A DNA stretch of 64,000 nt from Zygnema cylindricum (GCA_037447655.1 JBBHKE010001246.1:1-64000), one strand, 5' to 3'. Shown: positions 22,971 through 34,990, counted from the first letter of the stretch. A program made the numbers and translations. Notes: generated from the sequence alone by a model not told the origin.

Positions 22971-24565
22971 TGGGGGGGTACAGGGTACTTTTCTTTTCCA
23001 CTTCATTCCTCCTTATTATCTATGCATATCCCTGAAGGGGGGTAATGAACAAAGATGGGCATTGTCACCGATCTGGGGAAGCATCAGCATTTGGGGTGGA
23101 TTGCAGGTTTCTCATGCACACCTCCTTAGACATCTTGCCTGAACCTCCCGGTTCCCAGGCACGCTCGACAGCTGTCAAGCTCGTGTGCGTCTTCGGCACA
23201 TTTGCACTCCCAGGAATTCCGGGGCCTCATTCCACTTTGTATGGACTCTAGCGTACGGAGAAGGAAGAGGAAAACTAGCCACATTTGATCTTTATATTTT
23301 CACTCTGGAGCCCTACGCAATTTAGTTCACCTGAAACGGAGGCCGAATGGCGGAGTTAGTCCGGTGCAAAGCGTCTGCTCCATTATATTGTGTGTTCTAT
23401 GTAGCTCTAGTAGAGGGATACATTAGAGAACGACACGTAACCTTTGGGATTATCCCGTAGATCCTTCTGTTAGCTGTCAGTAGGATGTTAGTTTAGGCCC
23501 AACAGCCGGGCAAAGCATTAATGACTTTGGGTCAAAGTTAGGCGGTTTCACGTCGAGTCAGAACTTTGTTTCCATTTTGTGTATCATAGGAGGACCCTCA
23601 GCCGCTAATCCAGCCGGGACCAGTCGTCTAACTTTTAGCCCTGAGTGTAGTACAGTCTGTTTTGTCTTATGTCCGTACGATAACAATTGCTGGCCGCTGA
23701 TTAGCTTGTCACATTGCTTTGACTTTGGAACTTGCAGTAGAACAAACTCTGGTTGTATAAGGCTCTTTGGGGCCGAAGGAGACAGGTGGCCTTTCAGTAC
23801 TGTCTCCTGAGAAAACCCCCAGAGAATTAAATCAATCTTTCTGTTGGAGAACGGTTGCATTGTGTCGTTGACTCTATTGCCATATTTGTTTTGGATTGTC
23901 TTTTGTGGAGACCGTAGCACGGGTGGGTAGTTGGCACTATCTCCTCTTTGGGCGGTTTGGACTTTCGCTGTTTGAAACTAAGAAGAGTCTTGTCGGATCC
24001 TTGCGGTGGAACCGCTAGGGGTGAGGGAGACTCATACCGGTCTTCAGGGCCATTGGGAGAGGTTTTCTTCTGCTGAGTTTGGTCACCGTTGCACTCCGGG
24101 GTATGTGAATTCGCTTCACCATTAATATTTATTTCTATCTTTAATTCCATTCTCTGGGGCAAGGTGATATTGTTTAATCTGAAAAGCCGATATTTGTTAT
24201 TTCTATATTTCTGCGTGGGAGTTATTTGCACACTCTTGTGGTCATCTTTGGGTTTGTCCGGAGTTTTTGCGGAAAGGATCGAACGACTCTCATTTCCTTC
24301 CTATTCTTTGGAAAGTAGCTGGGAGTGTGGCATTTAGTGGGCTTCCAGCGGAGTAGCACAAAATTTGGGGGGGTACAGGGTACTTTTCTTTTCCACTCCA
24401 TTCCTCCTTACTATCTATGCATATCCCTGAAGGGGGGTAATGAACAGAGATGGGCATTGTCACGGATCCGGGGAAGCATCAGCATTTGGGGTGGATTGCA
24501 GGTTTCTCATGCACACCTCCTTGGACATCTTACCTGAACCTCCCAGTTCCCAGGCACGCTCGACA
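22971..24565 (+). repeat. Gypsy-B right end: B1-GC-A2-B2
   Basis: B1 22971-23170 (200 bp, TGGGGGGGTACAGGG ... CTCGACA), GC 23171-23172, A2 23173-24365 (TGTCAAGCTCGTGTG ...), B2 24366-24565 (200 bp, nearly identical to B1). A2 matches 45595-46700 of B-II. The B1/A2 joint is the palindrome GACAGCTGTC, as in A-II. Taken as a conventional LTR (B+A), it would run 22971 to about 24357 with TG...CA ends. Confidence 0.8.
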
Positions 24566-24951
24566 ACATGTATAAACCCTGTGCAAACTCAACATCCCGT
24601 TAGTATCGCTGTCCACCACATAGAGAATGTGTAGAGAGACCTTGGTGAGGATGGTATCCATCAGATGACGCAAGTCGATGAGAAAACCGGGCTCACTGAA
24701 ACTATCTCTCGAAGGTGGGGTGGCTGGAAGGATCCTTTTTGGGAAAAGAGAGTCGCAATTGTCTTCTCTAAGTTCGACACTTGAAAATGCAGGGAGAGCG
24801 GAAGCCAAATGTGCCATGGTGTGCAACGGTTTGCGAGCCAAGACAAGAGAGAGGTAGATTTTGCATCCCGAAATATTAGAGGGACTGTAGGAGAAGGTCT
24901 GATCATGCATATCTACTCCCCCACCGATTCGGAAGATAACATCTTGTCCCA
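24530..24951 (-). pseudogene. Gypsy-A unit A-III: post-protease segment, truncated
   Basis: Continuation beyond the protease, one frame off. It opens with the equivalent of CLVGQDVIFR.GGGV (overlapping the previous block) and goes on through FSEPGFLIDLRHLMDTI. It is cut at 24566 by B-I, before the place where A-V carries the methyltransferase, so presence of that domain here cannot be tested. Confidence 0.6.
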
Positions 24952-25608
24952 CTAAGCATTTGAGTAGTTGCATTTGGTGACCAATTCTCCGACAAAAACC
25001 TCCACGGTCTCACTCTCAGTTCCGTTGTGAAAACGAAAGACAAGCGGGTCCTTGGTAATTCGAAGCACCCGCTCCGTGGTACTGGCAGAATTGAGAAGTC
25101 GCGTAGACGTGGCTTGGAGCTTGTCTGCTGTCAGACCAAGCTTGAGCGTCAATCCGTATCCAAGGATCACGCGTTTGGCTCCGGTGTCCATGAGAGGGAG
25201 AGAAGGAGCAACACCATTGACGGAGAAGAACTTTTGAAAATTGTCCAGGAAACTGATGTGAGGATCAAGGTCACGGCGCTCATCCGCGGTAACCGGCTGA
25301 ATGAATGAAAGACTACGGTTCAGCTGCAACGCCCTCAAAGCGGCGGCTGCAGCAAACTCATCAACAACGGAAGAGGCTTTGGGAACCTCATTAGGAAAGG
25401 GAGAGGCCCTGAGGGCTTCATCAATCATGGTAGAAAGGATGCTTAGCCGTTCCTTGACTCGATGTGCATCATGTATGGTACTATCCAGAATGGTGAGAGC
25501 TTCAGCCACGATCGAGGAAGCTGTGTCTGGCAGAGGGGTGAGAGATTCTTTCTCGAAAGAAAGTGGAAGACATGAATTCAGGAATTTACCGTCCCGATTG
25601 TGATCAAG
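24952..25608 (-). pseudogene. Gypsy-A unit A-III: retropepsin
   Basis: Aspartic protease following gag in the same frame after one stop. The active site is LPLMDTGAKRVIL. Upstream is an Ala/Leu-rich linker (EALTILDSTIHDAHRVKERL), shared with A-V (NIVDRTIHEAHSVKERL). Needed for polyprotein maturation. Confidence 0.82.
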
Positions 25609-26877
25609 CTAGCCCTTATCAAAAGTAGCTACCCGTTGTTGGACAGTAGAATCCCAAAGGATTTGGCCGGCTAACGATGGCATGTGGACAACAGTCCTCG
25701 CCATCCTAGTGAATTGGGGTTTCATTTGTTCCTTCATCATGGCGGCTATCATGACATATAACTCGGCATTTTCCCTCTCTATACAAGAGAACTTAGGCGG
25801 AGTCGCCTCTTTCTCGGTCTCGGTACGCGGAGTGACCGGCTTGGCAGAACAGGCAAGAATTCCATCGTTCTGAATCTGATTCTGATATGAGAAATTAGGG
25901 TCCTTAATATGGCAACGGTGGACATAATGTCCCTTCTGGTTGCAATGGATGCATGTGGCTGATTTATCTGGGCACATGCGGGTATCGTGCCCCTTGTTCC
26001 CACATCGAAAACACAATCGGTCTCCGGAATTAAATGGCGGATTTTCCATGGCTGGCGTCTTTAGAGGCCTATTAGAAGGCCACGGGTTGATTGGAGGTGA
26101 TGGGGATTGGTCAAATTGGTTTCCTTGAGATTCGAGATTGTCATGAGCATCCCACCACGACGATTGCATCTCATGCCTAACCGCATATTCATCTGCTTGC
26201 TCAAAGGTAAATTTCAGCCCGTAGGTTTGACTGAGATGAGTCTGAATGAATATTTTCGATTGAGGAAGAAACTGTCCCACGAATTTTTGGACAGCCTTTG
26301 CATCGAACATAAGGTCCGGTAAGGCTTCTCGAAGGGTTTCCATTCGAGCTCGTAAAGCAAGGGCAGTCTCACTCGGCCTACATTTGAAGTTCATCAACTC
26401 CTTAACCTAATCTGGATTTTGAATCTGGTATTTTTCTAGGAGAAGATCGAACATGATAGATAGAGGGTCACGTAAAAGAATTAATTCTCCCGGTCTAGCT
26501 AGAACTGCCGTACGAGCAGCCACAGCATACTGCTGAAGAATCTCGGGGATGGCTGGATTTATCTCATCCCCATTAACGTCCAATACTGCAAGAACAGCTA
26601 GCTGGTAGGAAATTTCTACCTGGCCGGAAACGGCTGGACGTCCTGCAAAGGGAGGAGAGTGCTCTGTCATTTGAAAAATACTTTCATACTTCTGTGTGTA
26701 TAAAGTGAGAGCCGAACCCCGAAGGTATCCGCCTTGAAGAGAGAAAGCGACCCTAAGGTCAAAGAGGTCTTGATAACAAAATGCTAAATCACGCATTTCG
26801 GTATCATAAAACGTACGAAAATGGGAAAGAGACATGGTGTCTTTCATTCCTAAAAAACAAAATTGCATCTTCCCCAT
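25609..26877 (-). pseudogene. Gypsy-A unit A-III gag (capsid and nucleocapsid)
   Basis: One frame with a stop at 26407-26405. The N-terminal half (FYDTEMRDLAFCYQDLFDLRVAF ...) and the block ALALRARMETLREALPDLM are Gypsy capsid-like. Two CCHC knuckles follow: CFRCGNKGHDTRMC and CIHCNQKGHYVHRC. The C-terminal part is MAAMMKEQMKPQF. Best preserved gag of this family in the window. Confidence 0.85.
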
Positions 26878-27279
26878 GCCCCCCTCTTAAGAGGAAGCCA
26901 TGTCGTCAAAGGAAGAATGCGCTGTTCCAAATTTGGATTAACTAGAAATTGAAATGTGAGAGGATAGGAAAATATTTCCTTTGAAAAATCTTCTTCGGTT
27001 CTATCCAGGTATGACCTAGAGGAAACCGATGATTATGAATAGATTGTGGTCAATACCGACCCAGCTGACGGAGATTCAAGGACTGCAACCAAAAATGGTG
27101 CGTTTGTAGACTCGGAGAAACTGGAAAGATGTAACTGCAGTGGACGGAAAACTATCTCGCTGCGGGTAGATCCGGATTGATAACATAAGTTATCCCAATC
27201 CGTGGGCATAAACGAAGAGAGTGTTGTTCTACAACCACCGGTGCAGGTGGAGGAGCAGCAGTAGTAGTAGAAGTAGACA
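26878..27279 (-). pseudogene. Gypsy-A unit A-III gag N-terminus
   Basis: Starts MSTSTTTAAPPPAPVVVEQH from 27279, then frame breaks, with the shared MPTDWDNLCYQSGSTRSE block near 27210 (MPTDSNNLDYRSGTTRS in A-V at 35697). A solo Copia-3 LTR sits directly upstream of the start codon. Confidence 0.65.
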
Positions 27280-27954
27280 TGATACACTATCAGAAACTAT
27301 CAAAAATCTTACCAAACAAATGTTCTTTAGTGCTCACCAATTCTTATACAAGCATCCAAACCTCACAAAACTCTATCAGAATGTAGTGTAGTATAAACAC
27401 TGACAACTCCCAAAGTTTCAGCACAATTGACTCGATAACACTCAAGATATAATACTCAGAAGTTTCCCAAAAACTGTCTGCAGTTTTAAACCTGGAAGTC
27501 TGGATACATTATATGTTCTAAGTCCTAAGTCTTATACTTGTGTTGAATTGGAAACACTAGTGTACTTGAGAGGTACATCAAACCACCAAGCTACCACTAA
27601 TCTGTCAAGCTACCACTGAGCTATCACTAAGCTACCACTGAGCTATCACTAAGCTACCACTGAGTTACCCACTAAGTTGACTAGAATCGTATCTATCGCA
27701 GTTGCTCTATCTTGTACAGAATCACATTAATAATATCAGACGATGAGTTGTCCGTACGGACTATATCAAATATAATCGTGGTTGCGTTGTCCTGTCTGTG
27801 TTGCAGCTTCGCTGCTGTGCTGCTCTGCTGCTGCGATGCTCTGCTGTATAGCAGCTGCGCTGCTCTGTCTACTCTGCTGTATAGCAGCTGCGCTGCTCTG
27901 TCTGTATAGCAGGTGCGCTGCTCTGAGACTGAATGCTTTCCAAAAAAGAAAACA
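27280..27954 (-). repeat. Copia-3 solo LTR in Gypsy-A unit A-III
   Basis: 675 bp, minus strand TGTTTTCTTTTTTGG ... GTATCA, flanked by the hexamer TAGACA (27274-27279, 27955-27960). Contains CTG-rich sub-repeats at 27806-27920. A second copy sits at the equivalent site in A-IV (31721-32413). Confidence 0.8.
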
Positions 27955-28768
27955 TAGACAACCCTTGATTACGACTATGAGAGCACGGAACGGCCTAATG
28001 GAGGTGCGTCAAATGGAAAGCCAAACCACATAAGACAAGTCAACACACGAAGTCTCTATCAAGACCCGTTGGTCAAATCTAGCAAAATGTCGAAATACAA
28101 AAACCTCAACCCTGCAAACATTGGGGAAAGGCCGAAGAGCCAGATCTATAAAAACAAACACAGAACTAAATTAGCACCTTTCGGTGCAGATCTACAGCGG
28201 CACAGACATCAAATTGTCTAAACAGTGCCACCCACGGCAAGATCTATGAAAAGAAAATCCAATCGAGATAGTCACAGGGAAACTCAAGGCCACTTACGGC
28301 CTGATAGCATGCAAGTAAATGAAAGAAAATGCAAATGCTCAATAAGAATGGTTCGCGATGAAACCGCTCCACACCGATCCCCTACGCGAATGTCCACACT
28401 AAATCGGAACGCTTCTGCACCCGCAAGGCATCGGCTACTTACAGACACTTTTAGTATTCTGGTGAGTACTAAAAGTGAACCGAACTTGGTTGAAACAAGT
28501 CGGATTTTGCAGAGTCCTCAGAAAAGTGATTCGCCTCGGTTCCGAATAATCATTCCGCCTCGGTTCCGAATAATCGTACCCAAGACCACCACTAAACACC
28601 CAGGCAATTTGTATCGTGCTAGGGTATGCGTATCAGCGCTATGCCACGCTATACCCAACTATAAAGCAATGATAATTATATGTTATAATTCGTGCAAATC
28701 TAATATATATGAATATATATTTTTACTTTGCTAGGTTTTATGAATGATTAAATTTGGCAAAGGATAAA
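27955..28768 (-). repeat. Gypsy-A unit A-III leader, truncated
   Basis: Direct copy of 32414-33217 (tagacaaccc... to ...aaatttggcaaagga). Truncated at 28768 where Copia-3 LTR sequence begins. Confidence 0.75.
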
Positions 28769-28931
28769 GAAACTGCTGTGCTGCTCTGCTGCTGCGCTGC
28801 TTTGCTACTGCGCTGCACTGCTGTATAGCTGCTGCGGTGCTCTGTCTGCTCTGCTGTATAGCAGCTGCGCTGCTCTGTTTATATTGTAGCTGCCCTGCTG
28901 TGAGACTGAAAGCTTTCCAAAAAAGACAACA
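28769..28931 (-). repeat. Copia-3 3' LTR, truncated
   Basis: Minus strand starts TGTTGTCTTTTTTGG at 28931 after a PPT (TTAGGGGAG, 28940-28932). Shares the CTG-rich repeats of the two solo LTRs. Cut at 28769. Confidence 0.75.
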
Positions 28932-28999
28932 CTCCCCTAAAGCTTTAGACTCAATATATCGGCGCAGCTGCGGTGATAAACTAGGGCAGCATCGCAGCA

Positions 29000-29940
29000 T
29001 AGCAATATAGCAATTAGCAAGTCACCCAGTCCCACTATATCTCAATGGTGGATTTATTGCAGAGTGGTAGTATAGCATTGCAGCAATTCAACTATTCACT
29101 TAATCCCACTGCGTCCCTACAATACTTCAGCTTAGGAGCAGGAAGGGCTTTAGTGAGCATATCAGCAATCATTTATGCATCTGGCAAATAACATAATTTA
29201 AGCACTCTAGAAAACACTTTTTCTCTTACAAAGTGTAATCGTACATCCATGTGCTTGCTTTTGAAGTGATGACTCGGGTTAGAAGCAATGGCAATGGCAG
29301 CTTGGTTATCACACCAGATCACCTGTCGACCAACTTGCATGTATCCTAGTTCTTGTAACATGGATTTTACCCATAAGAGTTCTTTGAGGGCCGAGCTTGC
29401 TGCCATATATTCTTACTCCATTGTCGACTGTGCTGTAACCTTTTGAAGTTTGCTGCTCCAGCAGCAAGTACCGTTCCGAATATGTAGAATGAATCCCGTG
29501 GTGGTATTCCGGCTTGGCATGTCGCCATAGCTTGCATCACTCGATGTTTGCAGCTTGACTTCTCCTCCGCCTAGAGTGAGTTTGAGATCTTTAGTTCCTG
29601 CCAAATATCTTAAGACTCTCCTTGCTGCATCAAGATCAGATTTTCTCGGATTTTCTAGACTCCTGCTCAGTACCCCGACTGCTGCAGCAAATGTCAGAAC
29701 GGGTACAGTTCATGAAATATATTAAGCTTCCCACTATCTGTCTATAAGGTATTATTGTCATAGGATCATTATCCCCTGACTCTAAATACTCGCTAACAAT
29801 GACATTGGTTCTGTCTCTTCTCCCTCTAACTTCTGCCGAAACTCCATTGGAGTTAAACATCTTTTTGCCCCCCGCATTCCGTACTCATCTAACATGTTTC
29901 CAATAGCCTCTTTTTGAGTCAATTTTATTATTTTCTTATT
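29000..29940 (-). pseudogene. Copia-3 pol: C-terminal RT and RNase H
   Basis: Three blocks (29860-29636, 29604-29413, 29406-29173) with stops between. RT tail: NNDPMTIIPYRQIVGSLIYFMNCTR-type. RNase H: LQTSSDASYGDMPSRN, AQSTME, WCDNQAAIAIASNP, SKHMDVRLHF. Clearly Copia, but a different family from Copia-1/2. 29000-29172 is 3' sequence down to the LTR. Confidence 0.85.
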
Positions 29941-29959
29941 TCTGTCCCTCTCTACCTGG

Positions 29960-30240
29960 ATATTTTACGACCTTGTTTTTTTCCCTTTTTAGAACGCACA
30001 TTCTCATGCGTCCGTGGTTACTAAAACTAATTTATTGTACTTTTTGGCTTAAAATGGTACATTTATGTACGGTCTGACCCTTACGGTACACAAGTCTATT
30101 TAAGAGACAACGTACTTGGAAAATAACCCTAAATAGAGTAAAGAAAAAAATAAAATAAACTACACAATTTGAGAATAAAAAAAAAGTGGGACGGAATTAG
30201 CATACACTACCCTTGTAGCGTTTGGCGGTGTAGTGTAACT
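29960..30240 (-). repeat. Dispersed repeat, inverted copy of 7690-8000
   Basis: Shared phrase around 30186-30215 (aagtgggacggaattagcatacac) and tgtacggt.tgacc.ttacggtac near 30065. No ORF. Class unknown. Confidence 0.55.
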
Positions 30241-30457
30241 GTTGGAATAGCGTTATGTGTGACTAAAGTCGTTTCATGTTTTTGCTGAAGTCGAAATGCA
30301 GTTATCTGTGTCCCAATCAAAATTACGAATGGTTACATGGCATCAAGCTGTTATAAATTACATGTGCAAATGTGCTGCTAGGCTCAATTTTTTGTTTCTG
30401 AAGAAGACATCATATTATATATATCTTATGTAATCTCGACAAGTGCAACCAACCTTA

Positions 30458-31223
30458 GGGTATGTCTCCATGTGCCAAAGTAAGGGTTTTTTCTTGTCGT
30501 TTTCATCTAAAATTTAGCGTCGTAACGCATAAGTTTCAACCGTACAAAAAAATCAAAAAATGGAGTAGTACATTTTGCATCATCGTCGAACTTAGAATGT
30601 ACTGCATGTTGTCTTGTGTTTTTCGGCCCATGGCCACAACAATATACATCATCTTCAAACTTTTCTTTAAAACACATCGACAAAGTTTTTTAAAACAAAG
30701 TATTTTCGCTTAACAAATAGGAACACATATTAGCAAGTATTGAAATTTCTAAAAAATTTCAAACGAATTCAAGCAACGACAAAAAGTACACGATTCACTA
30801 TTTTTTATCCGTGTTCGTTCAATACGACGAGAATAAGTACACATTTTGTTTTTTTTTCAGTTTGCGTGCGGTACTTATTTTTTCGTAGGGATCTCAAGAT
30901 TTTGATGCCATTTCACGTCAGACCGGACAAGCGACGCAAAGGTAAAACACATCTTCTTCAACAGTGAAACCACACAAGTTTGGAAGGCGGTAGGTCTAGA
31001 ATGTCAGGGATTGTCATGCGACGTCACAAGCACTCACAAAAAATAGCGTGCGTCAACACAGATTCTAGATGTTGACAGGCGCCAGGGGCATTGTCAATGT
31101 TAACAATCGTCACATGTAACAATTTTGTTGTTACACATAGGGACACTTGAAATCCGAATCCGTCGGATTTGTGCTAAAAAACAAGGTAAGTTCGTTAAGT
31201 TACAAGTACATGGAGACATACCC
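30458..31223. mobile_element. 766-bp non-autonomous PIF/Harbinger-type element
   Basis: Terminal inverted repeats GGGTATGTCTCCATGT (30458-30473) and ACATGGAGACATACCC (31208-31223) match perfectly over 16 bp. They are flanked by TTA on both sides (30455-30457, 31224-31226). The 3-bp TTA duplication and GG-starting TIR are typical of PIF/Harbinger. No transposase inside; it would need one in trans. Confidence 0.85.
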
Positions 31224-31226
31224 TTA

Positions 31227-31665
31227 GGGTTTTTTTGCATGTGTTAAAGCTACAATTATTTTTTGTTGTTTTCCTCCATAACTTTGAAAAAAAAGAGAAA
31301 ATCCGCAGCCGTATTAGAAAATTAAAATTACCGCCGTACAAGTTGCGTTACCTTGAAACTTTACATGTACCGAAGTTTGTCGTCTAACGCGATGCAGTTT
31401 GTCGCCTAGCACATTTTGACCCACTTTCGTGTCCTTTCATCTCATCTTCAAACTTTATATGAAATCACCTCGCGAGGTGATATTAAATAAAGTTCCATGG
31501 GGTGAGCAAATAGGCAGATGCTGTCGCACGTGTTAGAAGTTTTTGACAACTTTTTGTGCCCGTATTACCCAAAAAAAAAACCCCTGCACGTTTCCAACAT
31601 GTACGTGACTTTTTTCCGTGCTCTTTTTTTCGTACAAGGGTCGTGGAGGGGGTTATGACCAATGT
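31227..31665. other. Spacer with possible second Harbinger-like fragment
   Basis: 31227-31460 resembles the left part of the element just before it (GTG..AAAG...TTTTTTGTTGTTTTC; catcttcaaactt). It may be a diverged, truncated second copy. The rest to 31665 shows no gene. Confidence 0.3.
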
Positions 31666-31720
31666 TGTTCTAGAACCACCGGTGAAAGTGGAGGAGCAGC
31701 AGTAGTGGTAGAAGTAGACA

Positions 31721-32413
31721 TGATACACTCTCAGAAGCTATCAAGAATCCTACCAAACAGCTCCTCTTAAGTGCTCACCTATTCTTATACAAGCATCCAA
31801 ACCTCACAAAACTCTATCACAATATAGAGTAGCATAAACATTGATAACTTCCAAAAGTTTCAGCACAATTGACCCGACAACACTCAAGATATAATACTCA
31901 AAAGTTTCTCAAAACCTGTCTGCAGTTTTACTACTTGGAAGTCTGGATAAATAATATGTTATGAGTCCTAAGTTTTATACTTGTGTTACACTGGCAACAC
32001 CAGTGTACTTGAGAGGTACATCAAACCACCAAGCTACCACTAATCTGTCAAGCTACCACTGAGCTATCACTAAGCTACCACTAAGCTATCACTAAGCTAC
32101 CACTGAGTTACCCACTAAGTTTACTAGAATCGTATCTATCGCAGTTGCTCTATCTTTTACAGAATCACATTAATAATATCAGACGATGCGTTGTCCGTAC
32201 GGACTATATCAAATATAATCGTGGTTGCGTTGTCTTGTCTGTGTTGCAGCTTCCCTGCTGTGCTGCTCTGCTGCTGCGCTGCTCTGCTGTTGCGCTGCTC
32301 TGTTGTATAGCAGCTGCGCTGCTCTGTCTACTCTGCTGTATAGCAGCTGCGCTGCTCTGTCTGTATAGCAGCTGCGCTTATCTGAGACTGAATGCTTTCC
32401 AAAAAAGACAACA
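31721..32413 (-). repeat. Copia-3 solo LTR in Gypsy-A unit A-IV
   Basis: 693 bp, TGTTGTCTTTTTTGG ... GTATCA (minus). Flanked by TAGACA (31715-31720) and TAGATA (32414-32419). Same insertion site as 27280-27954. Confidence 0.8.
32240..32390. repeat. CTG-rich palindromic sub-repeats in Copia-3 LTR
   Basis: Units such as gctgctctgctgtatagcagctgcgctgctctgtct repeated two to three times; TATAGCAGCTGC and GCAGC...GCTGC pairs can fold into hairpins. Also at 27806-27920 and 28770-28890; related words at 2235-2330. Confidence 0.75.
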
Positions 32414-34990
32414 TAGATAACCCTCGATTACGATTATGAGAGCACGGAACGGCCTAATGGAGGTGCGTCAAATGGAAGGCCAAACCACACAAGACAAGTC
32501 AACACACGAAGTCTCTATCAAGACCCGTTGGTCAGATCTAGCAAAAGGTCGAATTACGAAAACCTCAACCCTGCAAACAATGGGGCAAGGCCGAAGAGCC
32601 AGATCTATAAAAACAAACACAGAACTATCTAAGCACCTTTCGGTGCAGATCTACAGCGGCACAGACATAAAATTGTCTAAACAGTGCCACCAACGGCAAG
32701 ATCTATGAAAAGAAAATCCAATCCAGATAGTTACAGGGAATCTCAAGGCCACTTACCGCCTGATAGCATGCAAGGAAAGCAAAGAAAATGCAAATGCTCA
32801 ATAAGAATGGTTCGCGATGGAACCGCTCCACACCGATCCCCTACGCGAGTGTCCACACTAAATCGGAACGCTCCTGCACCCGCAAGGCATCGGCTACTTA
32901 CAGACACTTTTAGTACTCTGGTGAGTACTAAAAGTGAACCGAACTTGGTTGAAACAAGTCGGATTTTGCAGAGTCCTCAGGAAAGTGATCCGCCTCGGTT
33001 CCGAATAATCATTCCGCCTCGGTTCCGAATAATCGTACCCAGGACCACCACTAAACACCCAGGCAATTAGTATCCTGCTAGGGTATGCGTATCAGCGTTA
33101 TGCCACGCTATACCCAACTATAAAGCAATGATAATTATATGTTATAATTCGTGCAAATCTAATATATATGAATATATACTTTTACTTTGCTAGGTTTTAT
33201 GAATGATTAAATTTGGCAAAGGAGGAAGAAAGAGAATATCAAATCCACCACAAACCAAACATCAACTAGCCAGCTAAGGAAGTTGCACTAAAAGAAAGAA
33301 AGATAAGAAATATTAAGAAAAATTCTAAATACAACACAAAGTACGGTAAAATTGGGCAAAAAGGTTTCCCAAACCCTAATACCACGCTGCAAAAATCAAA
33401 AATCTGCGACCAAGGGATGGTAATATTCTGCCCTAGGGTTAAGAATTCCAAAAAATAAACCCGAAATCCGCCCAAACCCTAAATCTGCGGCCCAAACCCT
33501 AAATATGCGGCCAAACCCTGATTCCGCAGATTAACCCTAAAAATCTGACACAAAATCAGACCTTAATCGGCAGACTAGAAATAGAGTGGCAACAAGATAG
33601 AAAAAAGGGATTGCAAGAAAAAAAGAAAAATAACAAAACAAAATGTTTTTTATTTTTTTTATAAAATAAAATTTATAAATTTAATTATTTTTATATTATT
33701 TTTATTTCAAATAAAAACTGAAAACGAAATGTAAATTGGAAAGAAAATAGAAGAGACCAAGCTAAAAACCAAAACTGAAAATGAAAGGTGATATTTTTTT
33801 TTTCTTTATAAAATAAATTTGATATTTTTAACAATTTAATTCAAATAAAAGCTTTTGAAAAATTAAAGCTTTTGAAATGTTAGTCTTTTGGTAATGTTCT
33901 TTTGGACAATAATACTAAGCCACAAGGTAGCCACTAGGATATCGGGTCTTCCAGGTATTCTCTACAAGAGTTATCTAAAAGGAAAGCAACGAAGCAAAAT
34001 AATCACTTCCAACCAAAACCAAGAAAATCGGAATTAACCAAAAATGACACTTTCCCACGAAAAACGAAATACCACACACATAAATACACTCAAACAAATC
34101 GTCCAACTGTTTGGAGAACTGCGCATCTTGAGAGAAGATGCCACACCTCAAGCCTCCACTCCACCAATCGCCAAAAAAACAAATTTGGAGGGAAACCTTC
34201 CGGACTTGGCTGAAGCCGTGTGGATTAAAACGAGGTAGAAACAAAGGTAAATATTCTTAATTTATCTAGCCACTATAGCTAGCTAGCAATAATAAAGAGA
34301 AAGTATGAGCAATCAGTGAGAGAGAGAGCAAGATAATAGCTCCGCTGCCAAGAGAAAATTCTTGTCCAAAAGCTAAATTCTCTAAGTCTAAGAATTAGGC
34401 TAAGTAAGAGCTTCGCTAGGCCTAAGCAAAATTAGCCTACGTCTAATCTACTTTACATGGATGAAACTACTTAAGATGTTGGCCAATAGGCGGCCAACAT
34501 CGTCTGCCGTACGTTTGACAAAATCCACCGACCGAGGGTAAAAACCCTCCCTAACTACATGTATCCGCGAACCTACATGGGTTCGCGAATTAAATAAATA
34601 GATGTATCGAAACATCGCCGGGAAATCCCAATACGCCACCAAACGATACTTCGCTTCGATACTCCCAAAATCGCGTGCATACACACGTATCGAAGCATAC
34701 TGCACGAAATAATACAAAATTGCAATATCGCACGAAATACTGCAAAATTGCGATACCTGCAAACGAAACGAAACGTCTCGCACTAAATTAGTACATTTCA
34801 ATGAAAATTGCACGCGAATCGCACGCACGTCAAAAATAAATAAATCGAAAGAATTCCGCACGTGCGAACGAAAATTGTTACGGCATGCCGAAATATCGTG
34901 CGTGCGTGCACGATATCGTGCATGCGTGCAAAATATCGTGCGCGCATGCAAAATATTGTGCGCGCCCGCGACTGACACCATGCGGCATGA

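Larger units (their letters stand above)
31666..34990 (-). mobile_element. Gypsy-A unit A-IV: left terminal segment, leader and gag start
   Basis: Minus strand begins TGTCATGCCGCATGGTG at 34990. Order: CACGCGCG-type repeats (34975-34860), the ccgaagccgtgtgg landmark (34212-34225 on plus), an AT-rich leader (33860-33210), the segment shared with A-III (33217-32414), the solo LTR, and the first gag codons (31720-31666). Truncated at 31665. No segment B between A and gag. Confidence 0.75.

Noticed and set aside
22971-24365. Conventional single LTR of Gypsy-B (TG...CA)
   Set aside because: Possible by itself, with PPT upstream, but B2 follows and the TSD-flanked unit B-II ends at GACA, so the A/B description fits more of the data. 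Kept as the main alternative.
32240-32390. Trinucleotide-repeat gene coding for poly-Leu/Cys
   Set aside because: CTG-rich sub-repeats of an LTR; open in several frames by composition only.
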